From: Dyella_A sp049445995
Lineage (GTDB): Bacteria > Pseudomonadota > Gammaproteobacteria > Xanthomonadales > Rhodanobacteraceae
Length of the DNA: 64,000 nucleotides
Assembly: GCF_049445995.1 (NCBI RefSeq)
Contig: NZ_JBMSDZ010000010.1
Location: forward strand, 1 to 64,000
Direction of reading: 5' to 3'
Shown here: positions 16,727-25,786 of the stretch, one piece after another
How positions within the stretch are numbered: the stretch's first letter is position 1
Layout: each line of letters starts with the position of its first letter
The notes under the pieces: generated by a model
What the model saw: the letters and a program-made list of their open reading frames with translations, nothing else
What the model was told of the DNA's origin: nothing
Databases searched by the model: none
Translations under genes and position numbers: made by a program

Positions 16727-16854
16727 GAGGCTGAGAAAAATTCGCCCGCCTACTGCGGCCGCTGCCAAACGCCCGTGCCGGCGGCGCCCAACGCACCTTG
16801 TCACGAACGCTTGGCGGCGCTCTCGCTACGGCGGGCGAATTTTTCTCAGCCTCT
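16726..16854. repeat. 129-bp element with 25-bp perfect terminal inverted repeats
   Basis: The arm at 16726-16750 (beginning AGAGGCTGAGAAAAATTCG) is the exact reverse complement of 16830-16854. The 79-bp centre is GC-rich with a NotI-like core and no ORF. The left arm overlaps the last base of the DUF336 gene stop codon. It may act as a bidirectional terminator for the operon, because a run of A or T lies within each arm, or it may be a non-autonomous mobile element. Confidence 0.7.
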
Positions 16855-16944
16855 GAGTGGCCGCCTTCGTGCGTCGCAGGCGGGTTGATTCTGCGTGCTT
16901 CCGCGCTCGCGGGAGGGCGTTGCATTCTTGTGAGGAGAGAAAGC

Positions 16945-18060
16945 ATGCGTGGTTCCATCCGTAGTGGCTGTGGCGCCCTGGCCGTCCACTTCGCCAGCGC
17001 AAGCCTGGCGGTCGCAGTGCTCTGCGCGCCGGCCCTTCATGCGGTTGAACGGACCGCTGCCTTACCTGAGGCCATCTATGTCACCAACGAAGCCGGCGGC
17101 ACGTTGAGCGTGATTGACGGGCGCACCCTGCGGGTGACGCGCACGCTGGCTCTGGGCAAGCGGCCCCGTGGATTGGTCGTGTCGCGCGATGGGCGCCGGT
17201 TGTACGTTGCACTGAGCGGCTCGCCGCCGGCCGGCCCCGGTGTGGACGAGAGCACCTTGCCGCCGCCAGACCGCACGGCCGACGGCATTGGCGTGGTTGA
17301 CCTGGCGCAGGGCAGGGTGGTGCGCATGCTGCGCGGTGTCTCCGATCCTGAGCAGCTGGCGCTCGGACCGGACGGCAAGCGGCTGTACGTGGCGAGCGAG
17401 GATTCCGGGCGGTTGTTCGTCTTCGATCTGGGCTCGGGTCAGATAGTGAAGCGACTGCAGGTGGGCGGTGAGCCCGAAGGGGTGGGGGTCAGCGACGACG
17501 GGAGCCGGATCTGTGCCACTTCGGAAGCGAAAGGCACCGTCGCCCTGATCGACGGCCGCGAGCTACGGGTACAGCGTATCGAGAGCGTCGGCCAACGGCC
17601 GCGTAACTGCCGCTTTTCGCACGACGGGACAACCCTCTATGTCCCCGCAGAAGTCGGCGCCACGCTGTCGATGATCGATCTTGATCGTGGCGGTCCTCCG
17701 CATACCGTCCCGCTGGCCGGCGCTGGTGTGCGGCCGATGGGCGTAGCGCTGGCGCCGGACGGTCGCAGTCTGTACCTGACAACTGGTCACGCAGGCCTGG
17801 TACTGCGCCTCGATGCGCGAACCGGCAAGGTGAGCGGGCGCGTGAAGGTGGGCGACCGTCCCTGGGGGCTGGCCATCGCAGCTGACGGCAGGCGGCTCTA
17901 CACCGCCGACGGGCCATCCAACACGGTCAGTGTGGTCGCCTTGCCGGAGATGAGTCGGCTGACCTCGATCGCAGTGGGCGAAAAGCCCTGGGGCGTTGCC
18001 GTGGGTCCGCTGCAGCCGCCCGCTGCGGCCGTGCAGAGTCATCACGCCCGGCGTCCGTAA
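16945..18060 (+). CDS. YVTN-type beta-propeller protein, PQQ-catabolism associated
   Basis: A 371-residue exported protein. The signal peptide (about 33 residues, ending APALHA) is followed by seven similar blades with IYVTNEAGGTLSVIDGRTL, RLYVALSG, RLYVASEDSGRLFVFD, and the repeated pattern KRPRGLVVSRDG, GEPEGVGVSDDG, RPWGLAIAADGRRLYTADG and EKPWGVAVG. This matches the YVTN beta-propeller proteins that are commonly found next to PQQ dehydrogenase genes. Its role there is unknown, perhaps scaffold or chaperone for the quinoprotein. The ATG at 16945 follows TGAGGAGAGAAAGC, a strong ribosome binding site. The frame upstream reads through the inverted repeat and is not part of the gene. Confidence 0.85.
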   Translation: MRGSIRSGCGALAVHFASASLAVAVLCAPALHAVERTAALPEAIYVTNEAGGTLSVIDGRTLRVTRTLALGKRPRGLVVSRDGRRLYVALSGSPPAGPGVDESTLPPPDRTADGIGVVDLAQGRVVRMLRGVSDPEQLALGPDGKRLYVASEDSGRLFVFDLGSGQIVKRLQVGGEPEGVGVSDDGSRICATSEAKGTVALIDGRELRVQRIESVGQRPRNCRFSHDGTTLYVPAEVGATLSMIDLDRGGPPHTVPLAGAGVRPMGVALAPDGRSLYLTTGHAGLVLRLDARTGKVSGRVKVGDRPWGLAIAADGRRLYTADGPSNTVSVVALPEMSRLTSIAVGEKPWGVAVGPLQPPAAAVQSHHARRP

Positions 18061-18264
18061 CGAATACGGTTCTTCGTCGGGCGCGGACAGCGCACGATGT
18101 GCGACGTGCCCGCAAGCCGTACATGGACACAGAGCCGCGCGTCATCTCCGTCCCGCGCCTGTTCGATGCCGGTGTCTCCTTTCTCCCCAAGCCTTAGGAC
18201 GGGCGGATGCTCGTGAACGCGACGTGGATACGGTATCGCCGCCGCGCAGCGGCGATGGCGCGCG

Positions 18265-19173
18265 TCAGGGCGTGGGGCCGCCCATCACCGGAAGAATCGC
18301 GCCGGTGACGTAACTGGCGCAGCACGGCGAGGCGAGAAACACGTACGCCGGGGCCAGCTCCTCCGGCTGAGCAGGGCGACCCAGGGCGCTGGATTTGCCG
18401 AAGTCTGGAATCTTCTCGGCCGGGCCATCGGCGGGATTCAGCGGCGTCCAGACCGGCCCGGGCGCTACCGCATTCACGCGAATGCCGCGACCGGCGAGGT
18501 TCGCCGCCAGCGACTGGGTGAATGCGTGGATGCCGCCCTTGGTCATCGAGTAATCGAGCAGGTTTGCGTTGCCAAACAGGCCGGTTTCCGAGCCGGTGTT
18601 GATGATGCAGTCGCCGCTCTTGAGATGCGGCAGCGCTGCGCGCGCCATCTGAAAGTAGCCGTACAGGTTGGTGCGCAAGGTGGTGTCGAAGCTCTCGTCG
18701 CTGATGTCTTCCAGTGAGTCGGCGTGCTGCTGGTAGGCCGCGTTGTTGACCAGCACGGAGAGCGATCCGAAGTGATCCAGCGTCTGCGCCACCGCCTGCT
18801 GGCAGAAATCGCGGTCGCGCACGTCGCCGGGAAGGGCCAGGCACTCGCGCCCTTCCTCTTCCACCGAGGCCTTGGTTTCCTTGGCATCCTCGTGCTCGTT
18901 GAGGTAGACGATCGCCACGTCGGCACCCTCGCGGGCGAACAGCACGGCCACCGCTCGGCCAATGCCGGAGTCGCCGCCGGTGATGAGCGCCACCTTGCCT
19001 TCGAGCTTGCCGCTGCCGCGATAGTCGGGGGCCCGGAAACGGGGGCGCGGCTCCAGGTCGCGCTCCAGGCCAGGTTTGTTCAAGCGCTGTTTGGGCAGGG
19101 GATTACGTGGCTCGGGCGTGGGTGCGGGGTCCATGGTCTTGTCGGACTTGCTGGGGGTCTTCTTGCTGGTCAT
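18265..19173 (-). CDS. SDR-family oxidoreductase (YghA-like)
   Basis: A 302-residue NAD(P)-dependent short-chain dehydrogenase. After a polar 45-residue leader it shows GKVALITGGDSGIGRAVAVL (the Gly-rich nucleotide loop), VLVNNAAYQQH, a catalytic Ser in IINTGSETGLFG, and Tyr-x-x-x-Lys in LDYSMTKGGIHAF. The C-terminal ASYVTGAILPVMGG is typical. The leader with PLPKQRLNKPGLERDLEPRP is characteristic of the YghA/GsiB-like subgroup, which is often stress-induced. ATG 19173 is preceded by GGAGCAAGGC on the minus strand. Substrate unknown. Confidence 0.9.
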   Translation of the reverse strand: MTSKKTPSKSDKTMDPAPTPEPRNPLPKQRLNKPGLERDLEPRPRFRAPDYRGSGKLEGKVALITGGDSGIGRAVAVLFAREGADVAIVYLNEHEDAKETKASVEEEGRECLALPGDVRDRDFCQQAVAQTLDHFGSLSVLVNNAAYQQHADSLEDISDESFDTTLRTNLYGYFQMARAALPHLKSGDCIINTGSETGLFGNANLLDYSMTKGGIHAFTQSLAANLAGRGIRVNAVAPGPVWTPLNPADGPAEKIPDFGKSSALGRPAQPEELAPAYVFLASPCCASYVTGAILPVMGGPTP

Positions 19174-19484
19174 GCCTTGCTCCTGTTGGCGACGAAGCTC
19201 GACGGTAGGTAGCGCGCGGTGGCGATGCAGTGAATGACCGATGCAGTTTTCTTGACGCGGCGGCACGACGAATGTGAGCCGGCTTTGGCTGCGGGCACAT
19301 CGCACGTTGACATGGCCCGGCCTAGCTTGGACGGCACGTCGACACCCGTCGCCACGGCTGCATGGTGGCATTCGTACATTTCCATGGAGCGGCACACGCT
19401 GCGCCAACGCGTGGCGGCATGCGGTGTGCTCCAGGGTGCCGGTCTTGCCTGTCACCATTCCCCCACCCACTCCGGAGAAGCATC
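19174..19484. other. Divergent intergenic region between SDR and small gene
   Basis: About 310 bp separate two divergent genes, so promoters for both should lie here. The ribosome binding sites GGAGCAAGG (SDR, minus strand) and GGAGAAG (19474-19480, plus strand) are clear. I could not pick out convincing -35 and -10 elements. No small ORF or stable hairpin is convincing. Confidence 0.4.
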
Positions 19485-19769
19485 ATGACCTCTCGTTCCA
19501 AGACCACTACCGACCACGAAGAAATCCGCCGCTGGGTCGAGCAGCATGATGGCGTTCCGGCGAAGGTGAAGGACACCGGCTCGAATGAGGATCCGGGCAT
19601 CCTGCGCATCGATTTTCCCGGCGGCGCGAGCGAGGAGGCGCTGGAGCATGTGGACTGGGATGTCTGGTTCGAGAAGTTCGACAAGAGCAACGTCGCCTTT
19701 CTCTATCAGCAGGAGAAAGCCTCCGGCGAAGACAGCACCTTCTTCAAGCTGGTGCGTGCGGACGAATGA
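19485..19769 (+). CDS. Conserved small hypothetical protein
   Basis: A 94-residue soluble acidic protein with pattern EEIRRWVEQHDGVPAKVKDTGSNEDPGILRIDFPG, then HVDWDVWFEKFDKSNVAFLYQQEKASGED. This is a widespread small protein in Proteobacteria that is sometimes misannotated as a glucan branching enzyme; it has no such domain. No function is known. Start ATG 19485 follows GGAGAAGCATC. It is probably a monocistronic stress-type gene. Confidence 0.8.
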   Translation: MTSRSKTTTDHEEIRRWVEQHDGVPAKVKDTGSNEDPGILRIDFPGGASEEALEHVDWDVWFEKFDKSNVAFLYQQEKASGEDSTFFKLVRADE

Positions 19770-19832
19770 TGCGCACAAGCTGGTGCGCCCACCCCGCAAC
19801 GGGATGGACGCACCGCCGGCGGCGGACTGGCA

Positions 19833-19994
19833 TCACTTCTGTTGGTGATTGTCCTCGCCGACGTCATTGAGCGCGTTGCCCTCGGCGTCGGTGTCTTCCG
19901 GCTTGCGTGGCGCCTTGGAATTGCGGTCCGTCTCCGGCTCGTTGTCCGAGTCGCGGGTGGGTTCGCCCTGGTCGTGGTTCTGCGGCTTGCTCAT
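19833..19994 (-). CDS. Small hydrophilic hypothetical protein
   Basis: A 53-residue, strongly charged protein (MSKPQNHDQGEPTRDSDNE and a DTDAEGNALNDVGEDN C-terminus) with no hydrophobic core. It is likely disordered. The ATG at 19994 is the best start; the longer frame upstream has no similar composition and crosses a likely promoter region. The translated product resembles other small stress proteins in this window in composition only. Confidence 0.55.
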   Translation of the reverse strand: MSKPQNHDQGEPTRDSDNEPETDRNSKAPRKPEDTDAEGNALNDVGEDNHQQK

Positions 19995-20336
19995 GCGGTG
20001 TTCCGTTCGATGCGGGAGGAACCAGCAAAGCAGATTGCGCTTGCAGCGACCGTGATGGGCCGAGCCCAAGCTCTACACGTTCCTGCCACTTGATTCGATG
20101 TATTTCATGCCTGGTAGCGGCTGCGTCATGGTGACACACCTCTCATCATCGACATGATCAATCCGTTCGGGGGTAGGCAGAGAGTCCGGCGACTCCATCG
20201 CCAGATGAGCAACTGCATGCACGGCCGTGGTCCTCCGCCTTGTCATCGCGTTACCCATCACATGGAATACAGGGTGCGCGGCAATGCCACGGGAGAGAGT
20301 CTGCACCATTCCTCATCAGACGCGAGCTCGGCTCCA

Positions 20337-22907
20337 ATGAGTCTTCATGACTACCAGCGCAAGCGCGATTTCAGCCGTACGCGAGAACCTGCAACAAGCA
20401 GCCGAGCTTCGGCAGGCGAGCGTGCAATTTTCGTGGTGCAGTTACACCACGCCAGCCGGCGTCACTACGACTTTCGCCTTCAGGTAGGAAACGTGCTGAG
20501 AAGCTGGGCAGTGCCGAAAGGCCCCAGTTTCGACCCTGGCGACAAGCGCCTGGCGGTAGAGGTCGAGGATCACCCGCTCGACTACGCGAGCTTCGAGGGC
20601 GACATCGAGGCCGGCTACGGCAAGGGCCATGTGGACCGTTTCGATTACGGCGTGTGGTCATCGCCGGGCGACGTGGAGGCACAGCTGCGCAAGGGGCACC
20701 TGCGCTTCGAGCTGTTCGGCGAACGACTCAAGGGCGCCTGGCACCTGGTGCGCAGCGGTCGCAAGGAGAAGCAGCCGGCGTGGTTCCTGATCAAGGCCGT
20801 TGACGCCTTCGCCAGCGATGTACAGGCCGACGACCTGCTCGACGCGCGCATGCGCGCGAGCACGCGCAAGGCCGCCAAGACGCCGGCGCAGAAGCCTGCC
20901 GCCGGCAAATCGACGGCACGGCGGCGCGCCGCGCCCCACATACGTCCCGTAGAAGCACGCAAGCTGCTGGCGATGCTCAAGGTCACGCCGAAGGCGCGGC
21001 TCTCGCGTGTGTCGGGCGAGTTCTTCAAGCCGGAACTGGCGCGACTGAGCGACACGCCGCCCAGCGGTGACCAGTGGCTGCACGAAGTGAAGTGGGACGG
21101 CTATCGACTGCTGGCGACAGTGCACGACGGCGCGGTGGCCTTGTGGTCACGAAACGGCTTGTCGTGGACCGGACGCGTGCCGGAGATTGCACAGGCAATC
21201 TCCGTGCTGAGGCTAGAATCGGCGCAGCTCGATGGCGAACTGATTGCCCTGGATGCCGACGGCCGCAGCGACTTCAACGCACTGCAGAAGACCCTGGCCG
21301 GCGAGCTCAACGCGCCGCTGGTCTACATGCTGTTCGACTGCCCGGCGCTGCAGGGTTACGACCTCACACGCTCGGCGCTGGAGGATCGCAAGGCGCTGCT
21401 GGCGTACATCCTGCACGGCCGCCCGGCGCCGCTGGCCTACAGCGCGCACACGGTGGGGCAGGGCGATGCCGCTTTTCGCATGGCGAACGAACAGGCGCTG
21501 GAGGGCATCATCTCCAAGCGTCGCAATGCGCCGTACCGCGGTGGTCGCGGCGACGACTGGCGCAAGACCAAACGGCTGCAGAGCGACGAGTTTGTGGTAC
21601 TCGGCTACACCGCACCCGGCGGCAGCCGCCATGGTTTCGGTTCGCTGCTGCTGGGCAAGCCGGATCCCTCTGTGTCCGGGCGCTGGATCTACGCCGGGCG
21701 CGTGGGCACCGGCTTTGGCGACGCGGACCTGCGTCGGCTGAGTCGCAGTGTGGCCAAGGGCGGCGCCTCGCGCCCGCCCATGGCCATTGAAGGCATTGAC
21801 CCGCTGCTGCGGGGTGCGCGCTGGGTGGCGCCGCGGACCGTGGTGGAAGTTGCCTTCCGCGGCCACGGCGGTAACGCGCTGCTGCGCCAGCCGAGCTTCA
21901 AGGGCCTGCGTCCGGATAAATCGGTGGATGACCTCACTGATGCCGATCGCCCGTCCGCTGCCAAGCCACCCTCCCGGTCCATTTCCCGGAAGTCAGCCAT
22001 GTCCCCACAAGCCGCCTCCGACACCGTGGAGATCACCCATCCAGACCGCCTGGTCTTTCCCAACGACGGGATCAGCAAACAGGACGTGGCCGATTATTAC
22101 CGTGCGGTAATGGGCTGGTTCCTGCCCGGCGTCATCGATCGGCCGACCTCGGTGGTGCGCTGTCCCGACGGCGTCGATAAGGCGTGCTTCTTTCAGAAAC
22201 ACGCGACGGCAGGCCTGCGGCACGTGGGCACGGTGGCGCTGAAGGAGGATGCCGGCGCGGCGGCGAACTACCTCGTGCCACGCGACGCGCTGGCGGTGCT
22301 GGAACTGGTGCAGTTCGGCGCGGTGGAGTTCCATCCCTGGGGTGTGAAGGCCGAGTCCCCGGACCTTGCCGACCGACTCGTGTTCGATCTCGATCCTGGC
22401 CCTGACGTGGCATGGGAGCGCGTGGTGGCCGGAGCGCGGCTGGTGCGCAAGCAACTGGAGCAGCTTGGGCTGGTCTCGTTCCTACGCACGTCCGGCGGCA
22501 AGGGTCTGCACGTGGTGTTGCCGCTGAAGCCGGCCGCGCCATGGTCGGTGGTGAAGCCGTTCGCGCGCGCCTTCGCCGATTCGCTGGCGCAAGCGCACCC
22601 GCTGGATTTCGTTGCGGTTGCTGCGAAGGCGCAGCGCAAGGGACACGTGTATCTGGACTATCTGCGCAACACGCGCGGCGCTACCAGCGTGGCGTCTTAC
22701 TCACTGCGCAGCCGGGCCGAGGCGCCGGTGGCGGTGCCGCTGCGCTGGAGCGAGCTGGGTAAGGTGCGCGGCGGCAATCACTACACCTTGCGCACGGTGA
22801 CGCGTCGGCTTGCCAGCCTGCGTAGCGATCCGTGGCAAGGCATCGACAAGGTACAGCAGGATCTGCAGCAGGTGCTCGATACGCTCGGTTCGACGGCCTC
22901 GGACTGA
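20337..22907 (+). CDS. ligD: ATP-dependent DNA ligase D (LigD), multifunctional NHEJ enzyme
   Basis: An 856-residue enzyme with three modules in the order 3'-phosphoesterase, ligase, polymerase. The phosphoesterase begins near residue 8 (YQRKRDFSRTREPA) and contains FVVQLHHASRRHYDFRLQVG. A Lys/Ala-rich linker follows at about 175-205. The ligase has the adenylated Lys in EVKWDGYR, then ELIALDADGRSDF, EGIISKRR and DWRKTKRL. The polymerase/primase module begins near residue 565 (VEITHPDRLVFP), with catalytic Asp pair in LVFDLDPGPD and the TSGGKGLHVVLP motif. It repairs double-strand breaks together with Ku, whose gene lies convergent 19 bp away. The ATG at 20337 gives MSLHDYQRKRDF, the family start; the earlier ATG at 20154 adds unrelated residues. 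Confidence 0.94.
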   Translation: MSLHDYQRKRDFSRTREPATSSRASAGERAIFVVQLHHASRRHYDFRLQVGNVLRSWAVPKGPSFDPGDKRLAVEVEDHPLDYASFEGDIEAGYGKGHVDRFDYGVWSSPGDVEAQLRKGHLRFELFGERLKGAWHLVRSGRKEKQPAWFLIKAVDAFASDVQADDLLDARMRASTRKAAKTPAQKPAAGKSTARRRAAPHIRPVEARKLLAMLKVTPKARLSRVSGEFFKPELARLSDTPPSGDQWLHEVKWDGYRLLATVHDGAVALWSRNGLSWTGRVPEIAQAISVLRLESAQLDGELIALDADGRSDFNALQKTLAGELNAPLVYMLFDCPALQGYDLTRSALEDRKALLAYILHGRPAPLAYSAHTVGQGDAAFRMANEQALEGIISKRRNAPYRGGRGDDWRKTKRLQSDEFVVLGYTAPGGSRHGFGSLLLGKPDPSVSGRWIYAGRVGTGFGDADLRRLSRSVAKGGASRPPMAIEGIDPLLRGARWVAPRTVVEVAFRGHGGNALLRQPSFKGLRPDKSVDDLTDADRPSAAKPPSRSISRKSAMSPQAASDTVEITHPDRLVFPNDGISKQDVADYYRAVMGWFLPGVIDRPTSVVRCPDGVDKACFFQKHATAGLRHVGTVALKEDAGAAANYLVPRDALAVLELVQFGAVEFHPWGVKAESPDLADRLVFDLDPGPDVAWERVVAGARLVRKQLEQLGLVSFLRTSGGKGLHVVLPLKPAAPWSVVKPFARAFADSLAQAHPLDFVAVAAKAQRKGHVYLDYLRNTRGATSVASYSLRSRAEAPVAVPLRWSELGKVRGGNHYTLRTVTRRLASLRSDPWQGIDKVQQDLQQVLDTLGSTASD

Positions 22908-22925
22908 CCGCTACACCGTGGACAG

Positions 22926-23867
22926 TTAGCCCGACTTGCGCGATTTTCTGGCGCCGCTCGTCTTTTTGCTCTTGGCTGCGCTGCGCTTGGCGGGGGCCTT
23001 CTTCGCTGCCCTGGTGGACGCGCGTTTATTCGTCGCCTTCGGCGCGGCGTGCCTTGCCGGCGTGCGCTTGTTGGTGTCTAGGCTCTTCTTGAGCAAGGCC
23101 ATGAAGTCGACCACATTGGTAGAGGCGTTCTCGGCCGGCGCTTCCTCCGCACTCTCTTCGGCCGTGACCACGCCCTTGGACTTGAGGCGCTTGTCGATCA
23201 CCTTGCGCAGGCGGTCGCGGAATTCGTCGCGGTAGTCGCCCGGCGCCCAGTTGCTGGACATCGATTCGATCAGCTGTTCGGCCATCGCCATTTCCTTCGC
23301 GGCGATGCGGTAGTCGCTAGTCGATCTGGCAGGCAGGCGATACTCCTCCAGATCCACCAGTTCCTGCGGATAGCGCAGCAACACCAGCTGCAACGCCTGG
23401 CCGCGCGGCATCACGGCGGACAGATATTCGCGTGTGCGGATCACCACGCGGGCGATGCCGATCTTGCCGGTGCGCTTGAGTGTCTCGCGCAACAGCACAT
23501 AGCCCTTTTCCGCCTTCTTGCCGGGCACCAGCACGTACGGCTTCTCGAAGTACTCGGGACCGATTGAAGCAGCATCGACAAAAGCCTCCACCTCCACAGT
23601 CTCGCGCCCTTCCGCGGATGCCGCCTTGATGTCGTCCGGATCGAGCACGACGTAGCTCCCCTTTTTGTATTCGAATGCCTTGACGATGTCCTTCCAAGGC
23701 ACCTCGTCGCCAGTCTCCGCATTGACGCGTTCGTAGCGGATGGGCGTGTTGCTGCGGCTGTCGAGCATGCGAAAGTGCAGGTCGACGCTGCGTTCGCCGG
23801 ACATGAGCGATACCGGTACGTTGAGTAATCCAAACGACAACGTGCCCGTCCAGATAGGTCTCGCCAT
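22926..23867 (-). CDS. ku: Ku protein, NHEJ DNA-end binding
   Basis: A 313-residue bacterial Ku. The N-terminus MARPIWTGTLSFGLLNVPVSL is diagnostic. The core contains GDEVPWKDIVKAFEYKKGSYVVL, DAASIGPEYFEKPYVLVPGK and the SNWAPGDYRDEFRDRLRKVID segment near the end of the ring. The C-terminal ~55 residues are very rich in Lys, Arg, Ala and Thr, an extended basic tail that in some species binds DNA and helps LigD. The gene converges with ligD; the 18-bp space between stop codons has no obvious terminator. Confidence 0.94.
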   Translation of the reverse strand: MARPIWTGTLSFGLLNVPVSLMSGERSVDLHFRMLDSRSNTPIRYERVNAETGDEVPWKDIVKAFEYKKGSYVVLDPDDIKAASAEGRETVEVEAFVDAASIGPEYFEKPYVLVPGKKAEKGYVLLRETLKRTGKIGIARVVIRTREYLSAVMPRGQALQLVLLRYPQELVDLEEYRLPARSTSDYRIAAKEMAMAEQLIESMSSNWAPGDYRDEFRDRLRKVIDKRLKSKGVVTAEESAEEAPAENASTNVVDFMALLKKSLDTNKRTPARHAAPKATNKRASTRAAKKAPAKRSAAKSKKTSGARKSRKSG

Positions 23868-24267
23868 AACGCTCTCCCGTATATCAATTCGCGATAACTC
23901 GTGGCGTCGACCCGAAACCCTGGTCGCGCTACAGCAGACGCTGCCATTCCTTCAGCATGTGTTCGCAGCATGTGTTCGTAGCGCGCGGCGTAAGCGCGAG
24001 GAAAGCCTGCGGATACCAGAGTGATGCGACGGTTAACGAGGCCCACGCTAGCCTGCCATGCGTCAATAAACCATGTGCAGATAGCACCGTGAGCGCCGCA
24101 AAGCAGAAGCTGCGCGACAAGATGCTGGACCAGTTCGACAGCGCTGCTCTGATGGGCTGTTCATCCGACTTCGACATGCAATCCATCAACCCCGGCAGCC
24201 GAAAATTCAACGGACAGTTGACCTCGTCAGGTATATACATGTCGCTCAGTTGGATCGAGACCTTGCC
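23868..24267. other. Intergenic region with a 13-bp tandem duplication
   Basis: The 400-bp space upstream of ku holds two adjacent copies of CAGCATGTGTTCG at about 23955-23980. A plus-strand frame of 104 codons (23957-24271) is open, but its composition and lack of a ribosome binding site do not support a gene. Promoters for ku and the small gene at 24268 are expected here. Confidence 0.35.
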
Positions 24268-24486
24268 ATGACAAAGAACAACCACGAAGACACTAGCTCT
24301 CGCGACCGCAAGGACCCCGCTACCGCGCCATCAGGGACGAATGAGTCAGGATCAAATTACGAGACGGACCAGCAGCGTCTGCAGCGAAAGCATCGCGAGA
24401 GCGAGAACCAGGATGAGGCGTTGGAGGAAACTTTCCCCGCCAGCGACCCGGTATCGCCGTTTGTGCCAGCTAAGCTGCCGAAGTGA
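24268..24486 (+). CDS. Small hydrophilic protein with C-terminal TFPASDP motif
   Basis: A 72-residue polar protein. The N-terminal half is Asn/Asp/Ser-rich; the C-terminus LEETFPASDPVSPFVPAKLP contains the TFPASDP motif that ends many small proteobacterial proteins of unknown function. No membrane or signal segment is present. Start ATG 24268 is chosen because the family is short and the preceding residues are unrelated. It is followed by a palindromic element. Confidence 0.7.
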   Translation: MTKNNHEDTSSRDRKDPATAPSGTNESGSNYETDQQRLQRKHRESENQDEALEETFPASDPVSPFVPAKLPK

Positions 24487-24537
24487 TGTACTCACACGAA
24501 TGATCGCTCCTAGGTAGCAACCTGTCGGACTTTTGCT

Positions 24538-24655
24538 CGGCCGGGCTGCGAATCCGGCTGTGCGTTCCCTATTTCCGCCGCTTCGCCGACCCATGGAGGT
24601 TCCATGGGCCAAAAAGCGACGGAAATAGGGACCGCACGGAGGGCTTTGCAGCCCG
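24538..24655. repeat. Long palindromic (REP/MITE-like) element
   Basis: The element folds as one long hairpin. The outer arms pair GGGCTGCGAA with TTTGCAGCCC. The middle arms pair CTGTGCGTTCCCTATTTCCG (left, 24558-24577) with CGGAAATAGGGACCGCACGG (right), with a few mismatches. The centre pairs CCATGG with CCATGG around AGGTT. The length is about 118 bp. It lies between two genes and has no ORF, as expected of an intergenic repeat or a structured RNA. Confidence 0.6.
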
Positions 24656-24724
24656 AATAGCTTCTACTGCCCACGCTCCTTGCGCTTCGTGGTAGGTGGT
24701 CAGCGGGAAAAGTGTTCGTGAGGT

Positions 24725-25786
24725 CTACCGGCGTGATCCGCCTTCCAACTTGTCGAGCAGACCGGCGACCACCCATTCAGCATGCCGTGTGCGGCTACCT
24801 GAGACGCCGGCCATCGCCTGCTGTAAGTGTCCGCTGGCCCATGCCTCAAATATCGCTGGGTGGATATATGCGCGCCGACACACCTCGGGCGTGTTGCGGA
24901 GAACCTCTGCGACTTCCTGCACCACCTGATTGAGCAACTGCCGACGTTTGCGTTCGCTCATGTGTGGATCGTAAGGCAGCTCAGCGAGCCGCATCGCGGC
25001 CTCGAGAGTGCCCGTCCAGGTGCGAAAGTCTTTGGCAGTAAAGGCTTCGCCCATGTGCTCCTGGAGGTAATGATTCACGGCGCCGGAATCAACAGGGCGG
25101 AGCCGGCCATGCTCGTCGCGGTAGCGAAAAAGACGCTGGCCTGGCAGGCGGTGCATACGCCGAATGATATTCGTCACCCGACGGTCCTTCAGCTGAAGCT
25201 TGCATCGTTGGCCGCCCTTTGCGCGAAAATGCAATTCCAGGTTTCCGTTCTCAATGCGCACATGGCGTTCCCGCAGTGTGGTGAGGCCAAAATGGCCGTT
25301 CTGCGTCACATACGATTCGTTGCCGATACGGATAGCCGTCTGATCGAGAATCCTGACGATCAGTGCGAGTACCTTCTTCCGCGGCAATCCGCTGGTAGCA
25401 AGGTCGTGACCGACCCGCCGACGCATCGCAGGCAGCGCAAAACCGAAGCTCGCCATGCGCTCGAATTTCCCAAAGTCGCGCAGGCGGCGCCATTGCGGGT
25501 GATAGCGGTACTGCTTGCGCCCCTTGGCGTCGCGGCCAGTCGCCTGCAGGTGACCACGCGGGTCGGGGCAAATCCACACATCTTCATATGCAGGCGGAAT
25601 AGCCAAAGATTGGATTCGCTCAAGCACTGCTGGATCACGGATGCGTCGACCACTGGAATCGAAGTAGGCAAAGTCGTTGCCGCGTTTTTTCCGGGTGAAA
25701 CCGGGACAGTCGTCAGTCGTATGCCGCAACCGCATGTCGTTGCGACATGTTCCGTGGCTTCGCAAAGTAGCCTTTCGCCGGGCCAC
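24725..25786 (-). CDS. DNA topoisomerase IB (poxvirus-type)
   Basis: A 353-residue type IB topoisomerase that relaxes supercoils through a 3'-phosphotyrosine. The N-terminal domain has CPGFTRKKRGNDFAYFDSSGRRIRD and IPPAYEDVWICPDPRGHLQATGRDAKGRKQYRYHPQWR. Catalytic residues appear in RIGNESYVTQNGHFGLTTL (Arg), FRAKGGQ (Lys), DFRTWTGT (Arg), and the Tyr in VCRRAYIHPAIFEAW. Start: a GTG at 25786 or ATG 25735 (MRLRHTTDDCPGF); the latter matches the family better, while the longer start adds 17 residues. The gene lies near ligD and ku, a neighbourhood devoted to DNA repair and topology. Confidence 0.9.
   Translation of the reverse strand: MARRKATLRSHGTCRNDMRLRHTTDDCPGFTRKKRGNDFAYFDSSGRRIRDPAVLERIQSLAIPPAYEDVWICPDPRGHLQATGRDAKGRKQYRYHPQWRRLRDFGKFERMASFGFALPAMRRRVGHDLATSGLPRKKVLALIVRILDQTAIRIGNESYVTQNGHFGLTTLRERHVRIENGNLELHFRAKGGQRCKLQLKDRRVTNIIRRMHRLPGQRLFRYRDEHGRLRPVDSGAVNHYLQEHMGEAFTAKDFRTWTGTLEAAMRLAELPYDPHMSERKRRQLLNQVVQEVAEVLRNTPEVCRRAYIHPAIFEAWASGHLQQAMAGVSGSRTRHAEWVVAGLLDKLEGGSRR

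Noticed and set aside
23957..24271. 104-codon plus-strand frame upstream of the TFPASDP protein
   Set aside because: No ribosome binding site, no similarity, and it contains a tandem duplication expected of non-coding DNA.
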